Shown here in pieces: positions 1 through 6,775 of a stretch of DNA of 15,796 nucleotides. A program made the position numbers and the translations under genes. This stretch comes from Nitrosomonas eutropha. GTDB taxonomy: Bacteria > Pseudomonadota > Gammaproteobacteria > Burkholderiales > Nitrosomonadaceae. The notes beneath the pieces were generated by a model. That model had not been told where the DNA came from. It saw nothing but the letters and a program-made list of their open reading frames with translations, and ran no database searches. Numbering within the stretch: the first letter of the stretch is position 1; the number at the start of each line of letters is the position of its first letter. Location: NCBI GenBank assembly GCA_014584635.1, contig JACTML010000209.1, positions 1 to 15,796 of the forward strand, read 5' to 3'.

Positions 1-98
1 GGCAGTAATTCTCTGATTTTTTGGGCGACGGATAACCCGCCTATGCCGGAATCAAAAATGCCGACGGGCCGGGAAGACGCAATAGATTTATCATCCAT
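1..98 (-). CDS. murI: Glutamate racemase, N-terminal fragment (cut by window edge)
   Basis: Only the first 32 codons are present; the gene continues beyond base 1. The translation starts MDDKSIASSRPVGIFDSG and runs on with IGGLSV and a KIRELL helix. The (I/V)FDSGIGGLSV segment, residues 13-24, is the N-terminal signature of glutamate racemase; its Asp-Ser pair lies in the catalytic pocket of the family. The enzyme interconverts L- and D-glutamate in the cytoplasm to supply D-Glu for peptidoglycan. The ATG at 96-98 is chosen because the signature follows at the usual distance. No strong Shine-Dalgarno sequence precedes it. It is transcribed in the same direction as the helicase gene but about 295 bp separate them, and a possible promoter lies directly upstream, so it probably has its own transcript. 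The family call is firm although the fragment is short. Confidence 0.88.
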   Translation of the reverse strand, partial: MDDKSIASSRPVGIFDSGIGGLSVAQKIRELL

Positions 99-127
99 AC
101 GGAAAATTCAGTCAGAAGAGAAAGAAT

Positions 128-155
128 CTTAAAACCTGTTCAAGGTTTTAATCAA
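128..155 (-). promoter_or_regulatory. Possible murI sigma-70 promoter with an inverted repeat over it
   Basis: On the minus strand TTGATT (155-150) is followed after 16 bp by TTTAAG (133-128), each 4 of 6 matches to the -35 and -10 consensus. Transcription would start near 121, giving a leader of about 23 nt before the murI ATG. A perfect 8-bp inverted repeat, TAAAACCT-GTTCA-AGGTTTTA (130-150), fills the spacer and overlaps the -10, the position expected of an operator. The hexamers are weak matches, so this is a candidate only. Confidence 0.3.
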
Positions 156-161
156 GATGGT

Positions 162-200
162 ACCTCTGATGCATATTTATGCATATATCGTATCAGAGGT
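162..200. repeat. Nested inverted repeats upstream of murI
   Basis: ACCTCTGAT (162-170) and ATCAGAGGT (192-200) form a perfect 9-bp inverted repeat around a 21-nt AT-rich centre. Inside it, ATGCAT (169-174) and ATGCAT (179-184), separated by ATTT, form a second symmetrical element. There is no T-run on either side, so it is not an ordinary intrinsic terminator. It lies just upstream of the possible murI -35 box. It could be a protein-binding site or a cruciform-forming sequence; no known operator is recognised. Confidence 0.5.
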
Positions 201-341
201 GTTCGCAGAAAATCTTTATTGAGTGTTCAGATTGATGAGCAATCAGCGACTCGGATCAAAAACAGCCGAAGCGGCTATGGAATAACAACACACATTGTGC
301 GTTGTGACGATATTGCGGAAATTTTTTAGCGTGCCTGTATG

Positions 342-376
342 CCAGGTATTGATGCAATAAGAGAATCAATACCTGG
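342..376 (-). terminator. Hairpin downstream of the helicase gene, possible terminator
   Basis: CCAGGTATTGAT (342-353) and ATCAATACCTGG (365-376) are a perfect 12-bp inverted repeat with an 11-nt loop, starting 18 nt beyond the helicase stop codon. The position fits a transcript-end hairpin for the minus-strand helicase gene. There is no T-tract after it on the minus strand (the next bases read CATACAGGCACGC), so it may act as a 3' stabilising stem or a factor-dependent end rather than a classical intrinsic terminator. Confidence 0.5.
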
Positions 377-393
377 AGGTGATTCCTGTCTTG

Positions 394-1761
394 TTATTTC
401 GCCCGGGCGAAACTGTCCTGATTGTTGAATTTGTTATCTCTAAATGAACGTCTGCGGGTATCACGGGTAAAAGGTTGCCTGAAGTCGCTTTTCTTATCTT
501 CTCTGAAACCCTGGGTAGTTGTGCGTGTATTGCCGGTATCGTTCGACCAGGAACGTCTTGTTTTGTGTGCGGCAGAATACGGTCTGTTTCCGGGTTTATC
601 ATTGCGATTAAATCTTGGTTTTGTGCGAGGCTCCATGCCGGGTACAACCTGAAATTCAAAGTGATTACCGGTAAATCGCTCTATTCTTTTGAGGTGAATA
701 CCATCTTTGCCGGATGCAAACGAGACAGCGATACCGGAAGCTCCTGCCCGTCCCGTTCTTCCTATGCGATGTACATAATCCTCTGCAAACTTAGGCAGGT
801 CGAAGTTGATAACGTGAGTAATATCAGCAATATCGATTCCGCGGGCGGCAACATCTGTAGCGACCAGTATTTTGAGTCTTCCTTGGCGTAATCCGGTTAA
901 TGTGCGCGTACGCTCACGTTGAGTCATGTCTCCATGCATGGCCGCAGCTTTGTGTCCCTGAGCAGAAAGATTGTCTGCCAAAGAGTCAGCATCGCGTTTT
1001 GTCGCGGTAAATACGATTGCCTGTTTAATGGTTGCGTCACGCAGCAAATGGTCAAGTAACCGGTTTTTATGGGTAAGATCATCCACATAATGCATGCGTT
1101 GCTCGATGTGGTCCAGCTTTGCGTGCGGGGATGCAATCTGAATGCGTTTGGGAGTTTTCAGCAAACGTGTGGCAATCTTTTCGATTGCGGTATCCAGCGT
1201 TGCTGAAAATAGCAGCGTCTGTCTGTCAGCTGGTGTTGAAGAGGCGATACGTTCGACATCGTGAATGAATCCCATGTCCAGCATGCGGTCAGCTTCGTCC
1301 AGAACCAGCATTTCCAGTCGTGAAAAATCAATGCGCCCCCGCTCGATGTGATCAATCAGGCGCCCTGGTGTGGCGACCAGTACATCAACAATTTGTGCTA
1401 GAAGTTTATTTTGCAATGGATAGGGCATTCCGCCCAGAATGCTGACCACGTTGATGCGTGACAGAAATTTTCCGTATTTACTGGCAGCTTCGGAAACTTG
1501 CAGGGCCAGCTCGCGCGTGGGAGTCAAAACCAGTATGCGCGGACCACGACCATGAATTTTTGCGGGAGTGGCAAGACGGTGCAGCGCCGGCAGCATGAAA
1601 GCGGCTGTTTTTCCGGTTCCGGTCTGTGCGCTTGCCATTACATCGTGGCCGGCGATTAATTCAGGAATGGCTTGTTGCTGGATAGGGGTGGGAGAGGTGT
1701 AACCCGCTGCCAGTACGGCTTTTACAATTGCGGGATGTAGATTCAGATTTTCAAATGACAT
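394..1761 (-). CDS. rhlE: DEAD-box ATP-dependent RNA helicase, RhlE type
   Basis: Cytoplasmic RNA helicase that unwinds short RNA duplexes with ATP, in ribosome assembly or mRNA turnover. The 455-aa protein has the full motif set: Q motif (MSFENLNLHP... PTPIQQQAIP, residues 1-33), motif I AQTGTGKT (45-52), Ia PTRELA (81-86), Ib TPGR (131-134), II DEAD (155-158), III SAT (186-188), V ATDVAARGID (301-310) and VI HRIGRTGR (331-338). From about residue 375 follows a low-complexity tail rich in Arg, Lys and Asn, as in many RhlE proteins, where such tails bind RNA. The ATG at 1759-1761 is chosen because AGGA stands 9 nt upstream and the Q motif begins at once; an upstream TTG at 1815 would add 18 residues unlike the family. 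The RhlE name rests on overall resemblance; other DEAD-box subfamilies cannot be excluded by eye. Confidence 0.9.
   Translation of the reverse strand: MSFENLNLHPAIVKAVLAAGYTSPTPIQQQAIPELIAGHDVMASAQTGTGKTAAFMLPALHRLATPAKIHGRGPRILVLTPTRELALQVSEAASKYGKFLSRINVVSILGGMPYPLQNKLLAQIVDVLVATPGRLIDHIERGRIDFSRLEMLVLDEADRMLDMGFIHDVERIASSTPADRQTLLFSATLDTAIEKIATRLLKTPKRIQIASPHAKLDHIEQRMHYVDDLTHKNRLLDHLLRDATIKQAIVFTATKRDADSLADNLSAQGHKAAAMHGDMTQRERTRTLTGLRQGRLKILVATDVAARGIDIADITHVINFDLPKFAEDYVHRIGRTGRAGASGIAVSFASGKDGIHLKRIERFTGNHFEFQVVPGMEPRTKPRFNRNDKPGNRPYSAAHKTRRSWSNDTGNTRTTTQGFREDKKSDFRQPFTRDTRRRSFRDNKFNNQDSFARAK
397..412. repeat. 16-bp perfect palindrome at the helicase stop codon
   Basis: TTTCGCCCGGGCGAAA is identical on both strands. 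It encodes the last residues (ARAK) of the helicase and abuts its TAA stop at 394-396. In RNA it can fold as a 6-bp stem with a CCGG loop, about 20 nt before the 12-bp hairpin at 342-376. It may be a chance product of Arg/Ala codons or part of the 3' processing or termination structure. Confidence 0.45.
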
Positions 1762-1930
1762 GTCGGTTTTCCTGATGATAAAGAAATTCAATGCGCAAAC
1801 AGGAACGTACCGCAACGAGCTGGTACCACTGGCGCATACATAAACACATCGCTGCTAACCAGGGATACTGCACAATTTCAAGAAGAAACAGAGGAATCTG
1901 AAGAGGTCAGGAACGATGAAACTGGGTAAA

Positions 1931-1959
1931 CCCTACCCTAAGGCAGGGCGGCAAGTATA
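1931..1959 (-). promoter_or_regulatory. Probable helicase promoter and 5'-end hairpin; leader of about 186 nt
   Basis: Reading the minus strand, TATACT (1959-1954) is a 5/6 match to a -10 box preceded directly by TG; no good -35 box is seen. Transcription would begin near 1947. The first transcribed bases, CCCTGCC-TTAG-GGTAGGG (1948-1931), fold as a 7-bp stem with one G-U pair. On the plus strand that pair becomes A-C, so the stem is better formed in minus-strand RNA. The leader to the ATG at 1761 would be about 186 nt. Long structured leaders are known for cold-regulated, self-controlled DEAD-box helicase genes; applying that here is inference. Confidence 0.4.
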
Positions 1960-2019
1960 CAGTAATTACATAAAATAAAAAGTTAAATTTTTGTGTGCAT
2001 GGCTGGAGCAGATAGCCAA

Positions 2020-3687
2020 TTAGCGTTCGATAGGTTTGAAACGGATACGTTTGGGTGTTGCGCCTTCTTCACCAAGCCGTTGTCGTTTATCTGCTTCATA
2101 TTCCTGATAATTGCCTGTAAAAAAGATAACTTGTGAATTGCCTTCAAAGGCCAGTATATGTGTTGCGATACGATCCAGAAACCATCGATCATGCGAAATG
2201 ACCAGTACACACCCGGCAAATTCCAGCAGTGCATTTTCCAGTGCTCTTAAGGTTTCAACATCAAGATCGTTGGATGGTTCGTCCAGCAGGAGTACGTTTC
2301 CGCCGGATATGAGCGTTTTGGCAAGGTGCAATCGACCTCGTTCTCCCCCAGAAAGGGTGCCTGCAATTTTTTGCTGATCGGGTCCTTTGAAGTTAAAGCG
2401 CCCGAGATAAGCGCGTGATGGGATTTCGTGTTTGCCGACGACGAGTATGTCATTTCCCTCTGAAATGGCCTGAAATACGGTCTGATCACCAGGCAGAGCA
2501 TCGCGTGACTGATCCACATAGGCGATTTTTACAGTTTCACCTATCTTAATTTCGCCCGCATCCGGCTGTTCCTGGCCAATAATCATACGAAACAGAGTGG
2601 ATTTTCCTGCGCCATTAGGGCCGATGATGCCGACAATTGCACCAGGTGGTATTCTGAAACTGAGGTTGTCGATCAGCAGGCGATCTCCGAATCCTTTGGA
2701 AACATTCTTGAATTCAATGACTTCATTTCCCAATCTGTCGGCAACAGGAATAAAGATTTCCTGTGTTTCGTTGCGCTTCTGGTATTCCTGTGAACTGAGT
2801 TCTTCGAATCTGGCCAGGCGGGCCTTGGATTTTGCCTGTCTGCCTTTGGGGTTTTGTCGCACCCATTCCAGCTCTTGTTTAAGTGATTTCTGACGGGCAG
2901 ATTCGGCACTTTCTTCCTGTTTCAGGCGTGTTTCCTTTTGTTCCAGCCAGCTCGAATAGTTTCCCTTCCAAGGAATACCGTGGCCTCGGTCAAGTTCCAG
3001 TATCCATTCCGCTGCATTGTCCAGAAAATATCGGTCGTGTGTGACTGCTACCACTGTCCCCGGGAAGCGAGCAAGAAATTGTTCGAGCCACTCAACCGAT
3101 TCTGCATCCAGGTGATTGGTGGGTTCATCCAGAAGCAGCATATCCGGCTTGGAGAGAAGTAATCTGCACAGTGCAACGCGACGTTTTTCTCCGCCTGAGA
3201 GGTTCTGGATGAGCGTTTCCCACTCTGGAAGGCGGAGTGCATTCGCTGCGATTTCCATCTGCTGAGTCAGGTTATCGCCATTTTGTGCCGTTAGTATTGC
3301 TTCCAGTCGCGATTGTTCAGCTGCTAATGCATCGAAATCAGCATCCGGCTCAGCGTAGGCTGCATAAATGGCTTCCAGTTGTTGTTGTGCATGAATCACC
3401 TCCCCCAGTCCTTCCTGTACTGCTTCGCGCACGGTGAGGTTGGGATCAAGCTGTGGTTCTTGCGGGAGATAGCCGATTTTGAGGTCCGGCATGGGGGTAC
3501 ATTCTCCCTCAAAATCTTTATCTACTCCGGCCATGATTTTTAACAGCGTGGATTTACCGGAACCATTCAAGCCAAGCAAGCCGATTTTTGCTCCTGGAAA
3601 GAAGCTGAGCGAAATGTCTTTAAGGATAACGCGTTTGGGCGGCACAATTTTGCCAACGCGGTTCATAACTAAAACGTATTGAGCCAT
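2020..3687 (-). CDS. ettA: Energy-dependent translational throttle protein EttA (ABC-F ATPase)
   Basis: Soluble ABC-F protein that binds the ribosomal E site and gates the first elongation steps according to ATP/ADP level. It has 555 residues, the same length as E. coli EttA, and starts [19 protein letters not shown] like that protein. Two ATPase cassettes are seen: Walker A GLNGSGKS (39-46), signature LSGGE (163-167) and Walker [12 protein letters not shown] (184-194); then Walker A GPNGAGKS (356-363), signature LSGGE (445-449) and Walker [12 protein letters not shown] (467-477). Between them lies the charged P-site tether (about 240-325, with [17 protein letters not shown]), and residues about 95-139 form the EttA arm insertion. 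There are no membrane segments, so it is not a transporter. The second Walker B has Ser where EttA usually has Thr, a mild change. About 258 bp separate its stop from the helicase start. Confidence 0.95.
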   Translation of the reverse strand: MAQYVLVMNRVGKIVPPKRVILKDISLSFFPGAKIGLLGLNGSGKSTLLKIMAGVDKDFEGECTPMPDLKIGYLPQEPQLDPNLTVREAVQEGLGEVIHAQQQLEAIYAAYAEPDADFDALAAEQSRLEAILTAQNGDNLTQQMEIAANALRLPEWETLIQNLSGGEKRRVALCRLLLSKPDMLLLDEPTNHLDAESVEWLEQFLARFPGTVVAVTHDRYFLDNAAEWILELDRGHGIPWKGNYSSWLEQKETRLKQEESAESARQKSLKQELEWVRQNPKGRQAKSKARLARFEELSSQEYQKRNETQEIFIPVADRLGNEVIEFKNVSKGFGDRLLIDNLSFRIPPGAIVGIIGPNGAGKSTLFRMIIGQEQPDAGEIKIGETVKIAYVDQSRDALPGDQTVFQAISEGNDILVVGKHEIPSRAYLGRFNFKGPDQQKIAGTLSGGERGRLHLAKTLISGGNVLLLDEPSNDLDVETLRALENALLEFAGCVLVISHDRWFLDRIATHILAFEGNSQVIFFTGNYQEYEADKRQRLGEEGATPKRIRFKPIER

Positions 3688-3883
3688 AAATACTTTGCTA
3701 ATCCTGCATTTGAATTGATTTTGACACTCTAGAATCTGAGCGTCTGAAAAGAGAAGGTGAATATCTAATATTGGTGCTGCGGGATGACGGTTTGCATGAA
3801 GCTATATTAAGAGTCCGGTGCGTAAAAGGCAAATATCGGGGCAACCTGCATGTTTGGGTGAGTATAAGCTATTGGGAAAAAGT

Positions 3884-4063
3884 ATGAAAATCACAGTACA
3901 TTATAAATCAGGGGTTTCTCAGGTTTTTATCGTTCCTGCAGAGATACAGGTGACTGAATTTCGGAAAATGGCAGAAAAAGCTGGTGGAGCGGTGCTTAGG
4001 GTTGAATTTTCATCTTTTAATTCAAAATCCTGGTCGTGTCATGCCAGGGAAGGGAAATTTTAG
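3884..4063 (+). CDS. Small hypothetical protein (59 aa)
   Basis: Not recognised. The ORF begins MKITVHYKSGVSQVF and ends with HAREGKF. The first 45 residues look like a short alternating strand-helix-strand unit (hydrophobic strands ITVHY and QVFIV, a helix around TEFRKMAEKAG, then AVLRVEF). There is no signal peptide or membrane segment, and one Cys lies near the end. The ATG at 3884 is chosen because GGGA stands about 8 nt upstream; an in-frame GTG at 3818 would add 22 residues of unlikely composition. It stands alone between divergent ettA and the exopolysaccharide operon. A TATATT at 3803-3808 could be a -10 box but no matching -35 is seen. Length, start context and plausible composition support a real gene; lack of family recognition keeps confidence moderate. 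Confidence 0.45.
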   Translation: MKITVHYKSGVSQVFIVPAEIQVTEFRKMAEKAGGAVLRVEFSSFNSKSWSCHAREGKF

Positions 4064-4491
4064 AAGATATCCGGGAAAGCGTATAAAATATACAGATCTT
4101 TTTAGTTTCGACTGAATTTGGTTCGCGTATCGCGGGAATAAATGGCTTTACGTTCATCGATAAAACCGGATTCCATACTTTCTCAAGTATTATTTATGCG
4201 TATTGGATTAAAGATATTGATTGGCCGGTCGATATGACTTAATCCCTGTTTTTTAAATAGAGCTGATTTGTGTCGGTGGTCGAAACTAATATCCTTAATT
4301 CTTTTTATTTCTTGAGTAGCGGACAGAGCGGTGTCTTTGCGGAAGTAAAGTTATGTTTATTTGCGGCTGAACGAATGCTTGTTTTGCTGGTTAAACAAGT
4401 GGTCAGTTTTTGCAGATACATGACGTACGGTTGTTGCTGCTGCAGGAAAATTGGGATGAGGGCGCTTTAGTCTTTTTATTGAGGGTTTCGT
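4064..4491 (+). other. Gene-free control region upstream of the exopolysaccharide operon
   Basis: About 430 bp with no convincing gene on either strand. It holds GTATA-AAA-TATAC at 4082-4094, a possible sigma-54 element at 4119-4134, and a 6-bp hairpin ATACTT-TCTC-AAGTAT at 4175-4190 followed by an AT-rich stretch that might weakly end the small upstream gene. No strong sigma-70 promoter stands out. The region is the most likely seat of operon regulation and a long untranslated leader. Confidence 0.5.
4119..4134 (+). promoter_or_regulatory. Candidate sigma-54 (-24/-12) promoter element
   Basis: TGGTTCGCGTATCGCG has GG (4120-4121) and GC (4132-4133) at the obligatory 10-bp spacing, and CG after the -24 GG as in the consensus TGGCACG-N4-TTGCW. 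Several other positions deviate. Exosortase A loci in proteobacteria often come with the PrsK/PrsR two-component pair, in which PrsR is a sigma-54 activator, so such a promoter would make sense. One or two GG-N10-GC matches are expected by chance in a region this long. Confidence 0.22.
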
Positions 4492-5109
4492 GTGAATATT
4501 TCTATTAAAACCTGGGCGACTGGTTTTTCAGTTGTTTTTTATTTGTTTTTACTGAGTGGTTGTACAACTTATCCGCTACTGGGTACGCAAGGAGAGAAGG
4601 TTCCGCATGATTACTTGATCGGACCGGGTGATACACTGAACATCATTGTCTGGCGTAATCCGGAGATATCCATGAGTGTTCCGGTTCGCCCGGATGGAAA
4701 AATAACAACTCCACTGGTTGAGGATTTGCCGGCAAGTGGCAAGACTTCAACTGAATTGGCGCGCGATATTGAAGAGACGCTTGCAAAGTATTTGCAGCAG
4801 CCGGTGGTGACGGTGGTTATAACCGGCTTTATTGGGCCGTTTGATGAGCAAGTCAGGGTAATTGGTGAAGCTTCTCAGCCACAGGCGCTGCCGTATCGGG
4901 AAAATATGTCACTGATGGATGTCATGATTGCTGTGGGCGGATTGACTGATTTTGCCGCAGGGAATAGAGCAAGAATTATCCGGAGCATTGACGGCGAGCA
5001 GCAGCAGTTTCGTGTCAGACTGGATGACCTGATCCGGGATGGCGATATTTCAGCCAACGTGCCGGTGTATCAGGGGGATGTACTGGTTATTCCAGAGAGT
5101 TACTTTTGA
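4492..5109 (+). CDS. XrtA-system polysaccharide export lipoprotein (Wza/OPX family, short form)
   Basis: Periplasmic, outer-membrane-anchored exopolysaccharide export protein. The 205-aa product has a lipoprotein signal: hydrophobic segment 10-21 and lipobox LLSGC with Cys24. After it come a poly-export domain (from about HDYLIGPGDTLNIIVWRNPE to about residue 117) and one SLBB-type soluble domain (about 118-200, with VRVIGEASQPQALPY and ending VLVIPESYF). E. coli Wza is about 380 residues and adds further domains plus a C-terminal helix that spans the outer membrane; those are absent here, so this short form cannot make its own pore. The start is GTG, supported by GAGGG (4481-4485) 6 nt upstream. 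It is the first gene of the operon, 43 bp before the chain-length gene. Matches the exosortase-associated export protein family. Confidence 0.9.
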   Translation: MNISIKTWATGFSVVFYLFLLSGCTTYPLLGTQGEKVPHDYLIGPGDTLNIIVWRNPEISMSVPVRPDGKITTPLVEDLPASGKTSTELARDIEETLAKYLQQPVVTVVITGFIGPFDEQVRVIGEASQPQALPYRENMSLMDVMIAVGGLTDFAAGNRARIIRSIDGEQQQFRVRLDDLIRDGDISANVPVYQGDVLVIPESYF

Positions 5110-5152
5110 TTAATTCTGAATACAATCGTAACAAACAACGGAGTGCTTCAAT

Positions 5153-6697
5153 ATGAGTGATTTGATTGCTCAGCTACTGGTTTATGCCAAGGGAATCTGG
5201 AAATACAGATGGGTCTCAGTTGTATTTGCATGGATTATTGCAGTTGCAGGCTGGTTTTTTGTTTACAAGATGCCGGACAATTATCAGGCTTCTGCGCGAA
5301 TTTACGTTGACACCCAAAGTATTCTGAGGCCGTTAATGTCAGGCATGACTGTATCTCCTAATCCGGATCAGCAGATCAATATAATGAGCCGAACGCTTAT
5401 CAGTCGACCGAATGTCGAGAGAATTATTCGCATGGTGGATCTGGACATTAAGATCGAAGATGATAGTACCAAGGAAAAAATGATAACTTCATTAATGAGT
5501 GATATCAAGCTTCAAACGACGGGTCGGGATAATATCTTTATGATTTCGTATGATGATAAGGATCCCAAACTGGCTAAAGATATTGTTCAGGCTTTGTTGA
5601 CTATTTTTGTTGAAGGCGGGTTGGAGGGTAAAAAACAGGATTCGGCTTCTGCATTACGTTTTATTGATCAGCAAATCGCGGCTTATGAAGAAAAACTGGT
5701 TGCTGCTGAAGCTGCTTTGACTGCGTTTAAACAAAAAAATATTGGTTTTTTGCCTGGACAAAGTGGAGATTACTATAGCCAGCTGGTAGCAGCTGCTGAG
5801 GAATTGGAGAAAGCCAGGCTTTCCCTGCTTGAGGCTGAGCAGGCGCGTGATGCTGTTAAAAAGCAGGTGACAGGTGATGAGCCGGTGTTGCTGCTGGAGG
5901 TGGGGGAGATATCGCCGCAGAGTGTTGTGAATCCCGAGATTGATTCTCGAATTCAATCCCTGAGTACTAATCTGGATAATCTCATGCTGAATTTTACTGA
6001 TCAGCATCCGGATGTGATTGCTACTAAACGCCTGATTGCTCAGCTCGAGGAGCGCAAGGTGGAGGAGGCCAAGCTCATGGGTACGGTTAGTAACCATGGC
6101 AAAAATTATGATCCGATGATGCAGCAGCTGAATATCGCACTGACGGAGGCCGAAGCGCAGGTGGCTTCCATGAAAGCGCGAGTAGGCGAATATGAAGCGC
6201 GTTATGAGCGGTTGAAATCAATGAGTAATACGGTTCCCGCTGTAGAAGTTGAAATGCAGCAACTCAACCGGGATTACAGTGTGAACAAAGCAAATTACGA
6301 GAAACTGTTGGAGCGCAGAGCATCAGCAGAGATTTCCGGTGAACTGACTTCTACTTCCGGGTTGATGTCTTTCAGAATTATTGATCCACCCACGGTTCCA
6401 GAACTGCCATCCGGACCGGACCGGAAAAAATTTCTTACGCTGGTCTTGCTTGGGGCTTTGGCTGGGGGAGTTGGCCTTGCATTCGTGGTCAGTCAGATCC
6501 GACCCACTTTCCATAGCCAGATTACTCTGCGGGAACTGACAGGATTGCCGATTCTGGGAACAGTTCCAATGGTATGGACAGAAAAAGAGAAAGCGAAGGA
6601 TAGGAGGCAGGTTTATATGTTTGGTATTTCTCTGCTGTTGCTGGTGGCATGCTATGTAATGCTGTTGATTTATTATGTAAAACTACATGTTATGTAG
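5153..6697 (+). CDS. XrtA-system polysaccharide chain-length determinant (Wzz/GumC-like)
   Basis: Inner-membrane polysaccharide co-polymerase that sets chain length and links polymerase to exporter. The 514-aa protein has a cytoplasmic N-terminus, a membrane segment at about 20-38, a large periplasmic region with the Wzz motif (NYQASARIYVDTQSILRPL, about 43-61), and coiled coils at about 170-240 and 325-390. The proline-rich DPPTVPELPSGPDR (411-424) precedes a second membrane segment (about 427-447), and a further hydrophobic segment lies at 487-511. There is no Walker motif, so the kinase half of Wzc-like proteins is encoded separately, by the next gene. Start ATG at 5153 has GGAG 8-12 nt upstream. 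The extra C-terminal membrane span after residue 485 is typical of the exosortase-associated group rather than of classical Wzc. Confidence 0.92.
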   Translation: MSDLIAQLLVYAKGIWKYRWVSVVFAWIIAVAGWFFVYKMPDNYQASARIYVDTQSILRPLMSGMTVSPNPDQQINIMSRTLISRPNVERIIRMVDLDIKIEDDSTKEKMITSLMSDIKLQTTGRDNIFMISYDDKDPKLAKDIVQALLTIFVEGGLEGKKQDSASALRFIDQQIAAYEEKLVAAEAALTAFKQKNIGFLPGQSGDYYSQLVAAAEELEKARLSLLEAEQARDAVKKQVTGDEPVLLLEVGEISPQSVVNPEIDSRIQSLSTNLDNLMLNFTDQHPDVIATKRLIAQLEERKVEEAKLMGTVSNHGKNYDPMMQQLNIALTEAEAQVASMKARVGEYEARYERLKSMSNTVPAVEVEMQQLNRDYSVNKANYEKLLERRASAEISGELTSTSGLMSFRIIDPPTVPELPSGPDRKKFLTLVLLGALAGGVGLAFVVSQIRPTFHSQITLRELTGLPILGTVPMVWTEKEKAKDRRQVYMFGISLLLLVACYVMLLIYYVKLHVM

Positions 6698-6775
6698 ATT
6701 GTGTGAGTTGCTGATGATGTTTGGAGAAGGAATGCAAGTCTTCTGGGGTGTAGATCAAAGAATAATGGAGTAGGT

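Larger units (their letters stand above)
99..393. other. Intergenic region between murI and the helicase gene
   Basis: About 295 bp without a supportable gene. It contains the murI promoter candidate, the inverted repeats at 130-150 and 162-200, a small hairpin AGCCG-AAG-CGGCT at 264-276, a near-perfect 19-bp palindrome at 286-304 (core CACATTGTG) and the larger hairpin at 342-376. A plus-strand frame stays open from before 99 to the TAG at 327-329, but it has no ATG, no ribosome binding site and no recognisable protein. I see no tRNA or other RNA gene. Confidence 0.6.

Noticed and set aside
126..329. Long open plus-strand frame between murI and the helicase gene
   Set aside because: No ATG or good alternative start, no ribosome binding site, no recognisable product, and it crosses two inverted repeats; better explained as intergenic DNA.
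475..891. Plus-strand ORF of 138 aa opposite the helicase gene
   Set aside because: Lies wholly antisense to a well-defined DEAD-box coding region, has no family features and a Cys/Ser-rich composition typical of a shadow frame.
1762..1815. Upstream TTG start of the helicase (18 extra residues)
   Set aside because: The ATG at 1761 has AGGA at good distance and begins the Q motif directly; the extension is unlike family members.
3721..3749. Perfect -35 box TTGACA on the plus strand before the small ORF
   Set aside because: At 16-18 bp spacing the -10 region (around CTGAAA) matches poorly, so no complete promoter can be claimed.
4401..4413. Second sigma-54-like element, GGTCAGTTTTTGC
   Set aside because: GG and GC are separated by 9 bp rather than the required 10.
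4270..4470. Plus-strand ORF of 66 aa in the operon control region
   Set aside because: Starts with GTG without a Shine-Dalgarno sequence; Cys cluster and composition look non-coding.
5654..6097. Minus-strand ORF of 147 aa opposite the chain-length determinant
   Set aside because: Antisense shadow of a coiled-coil coding region; Leu/Gln/Ser-rich, no recognisable domain, no ribosome binding site.
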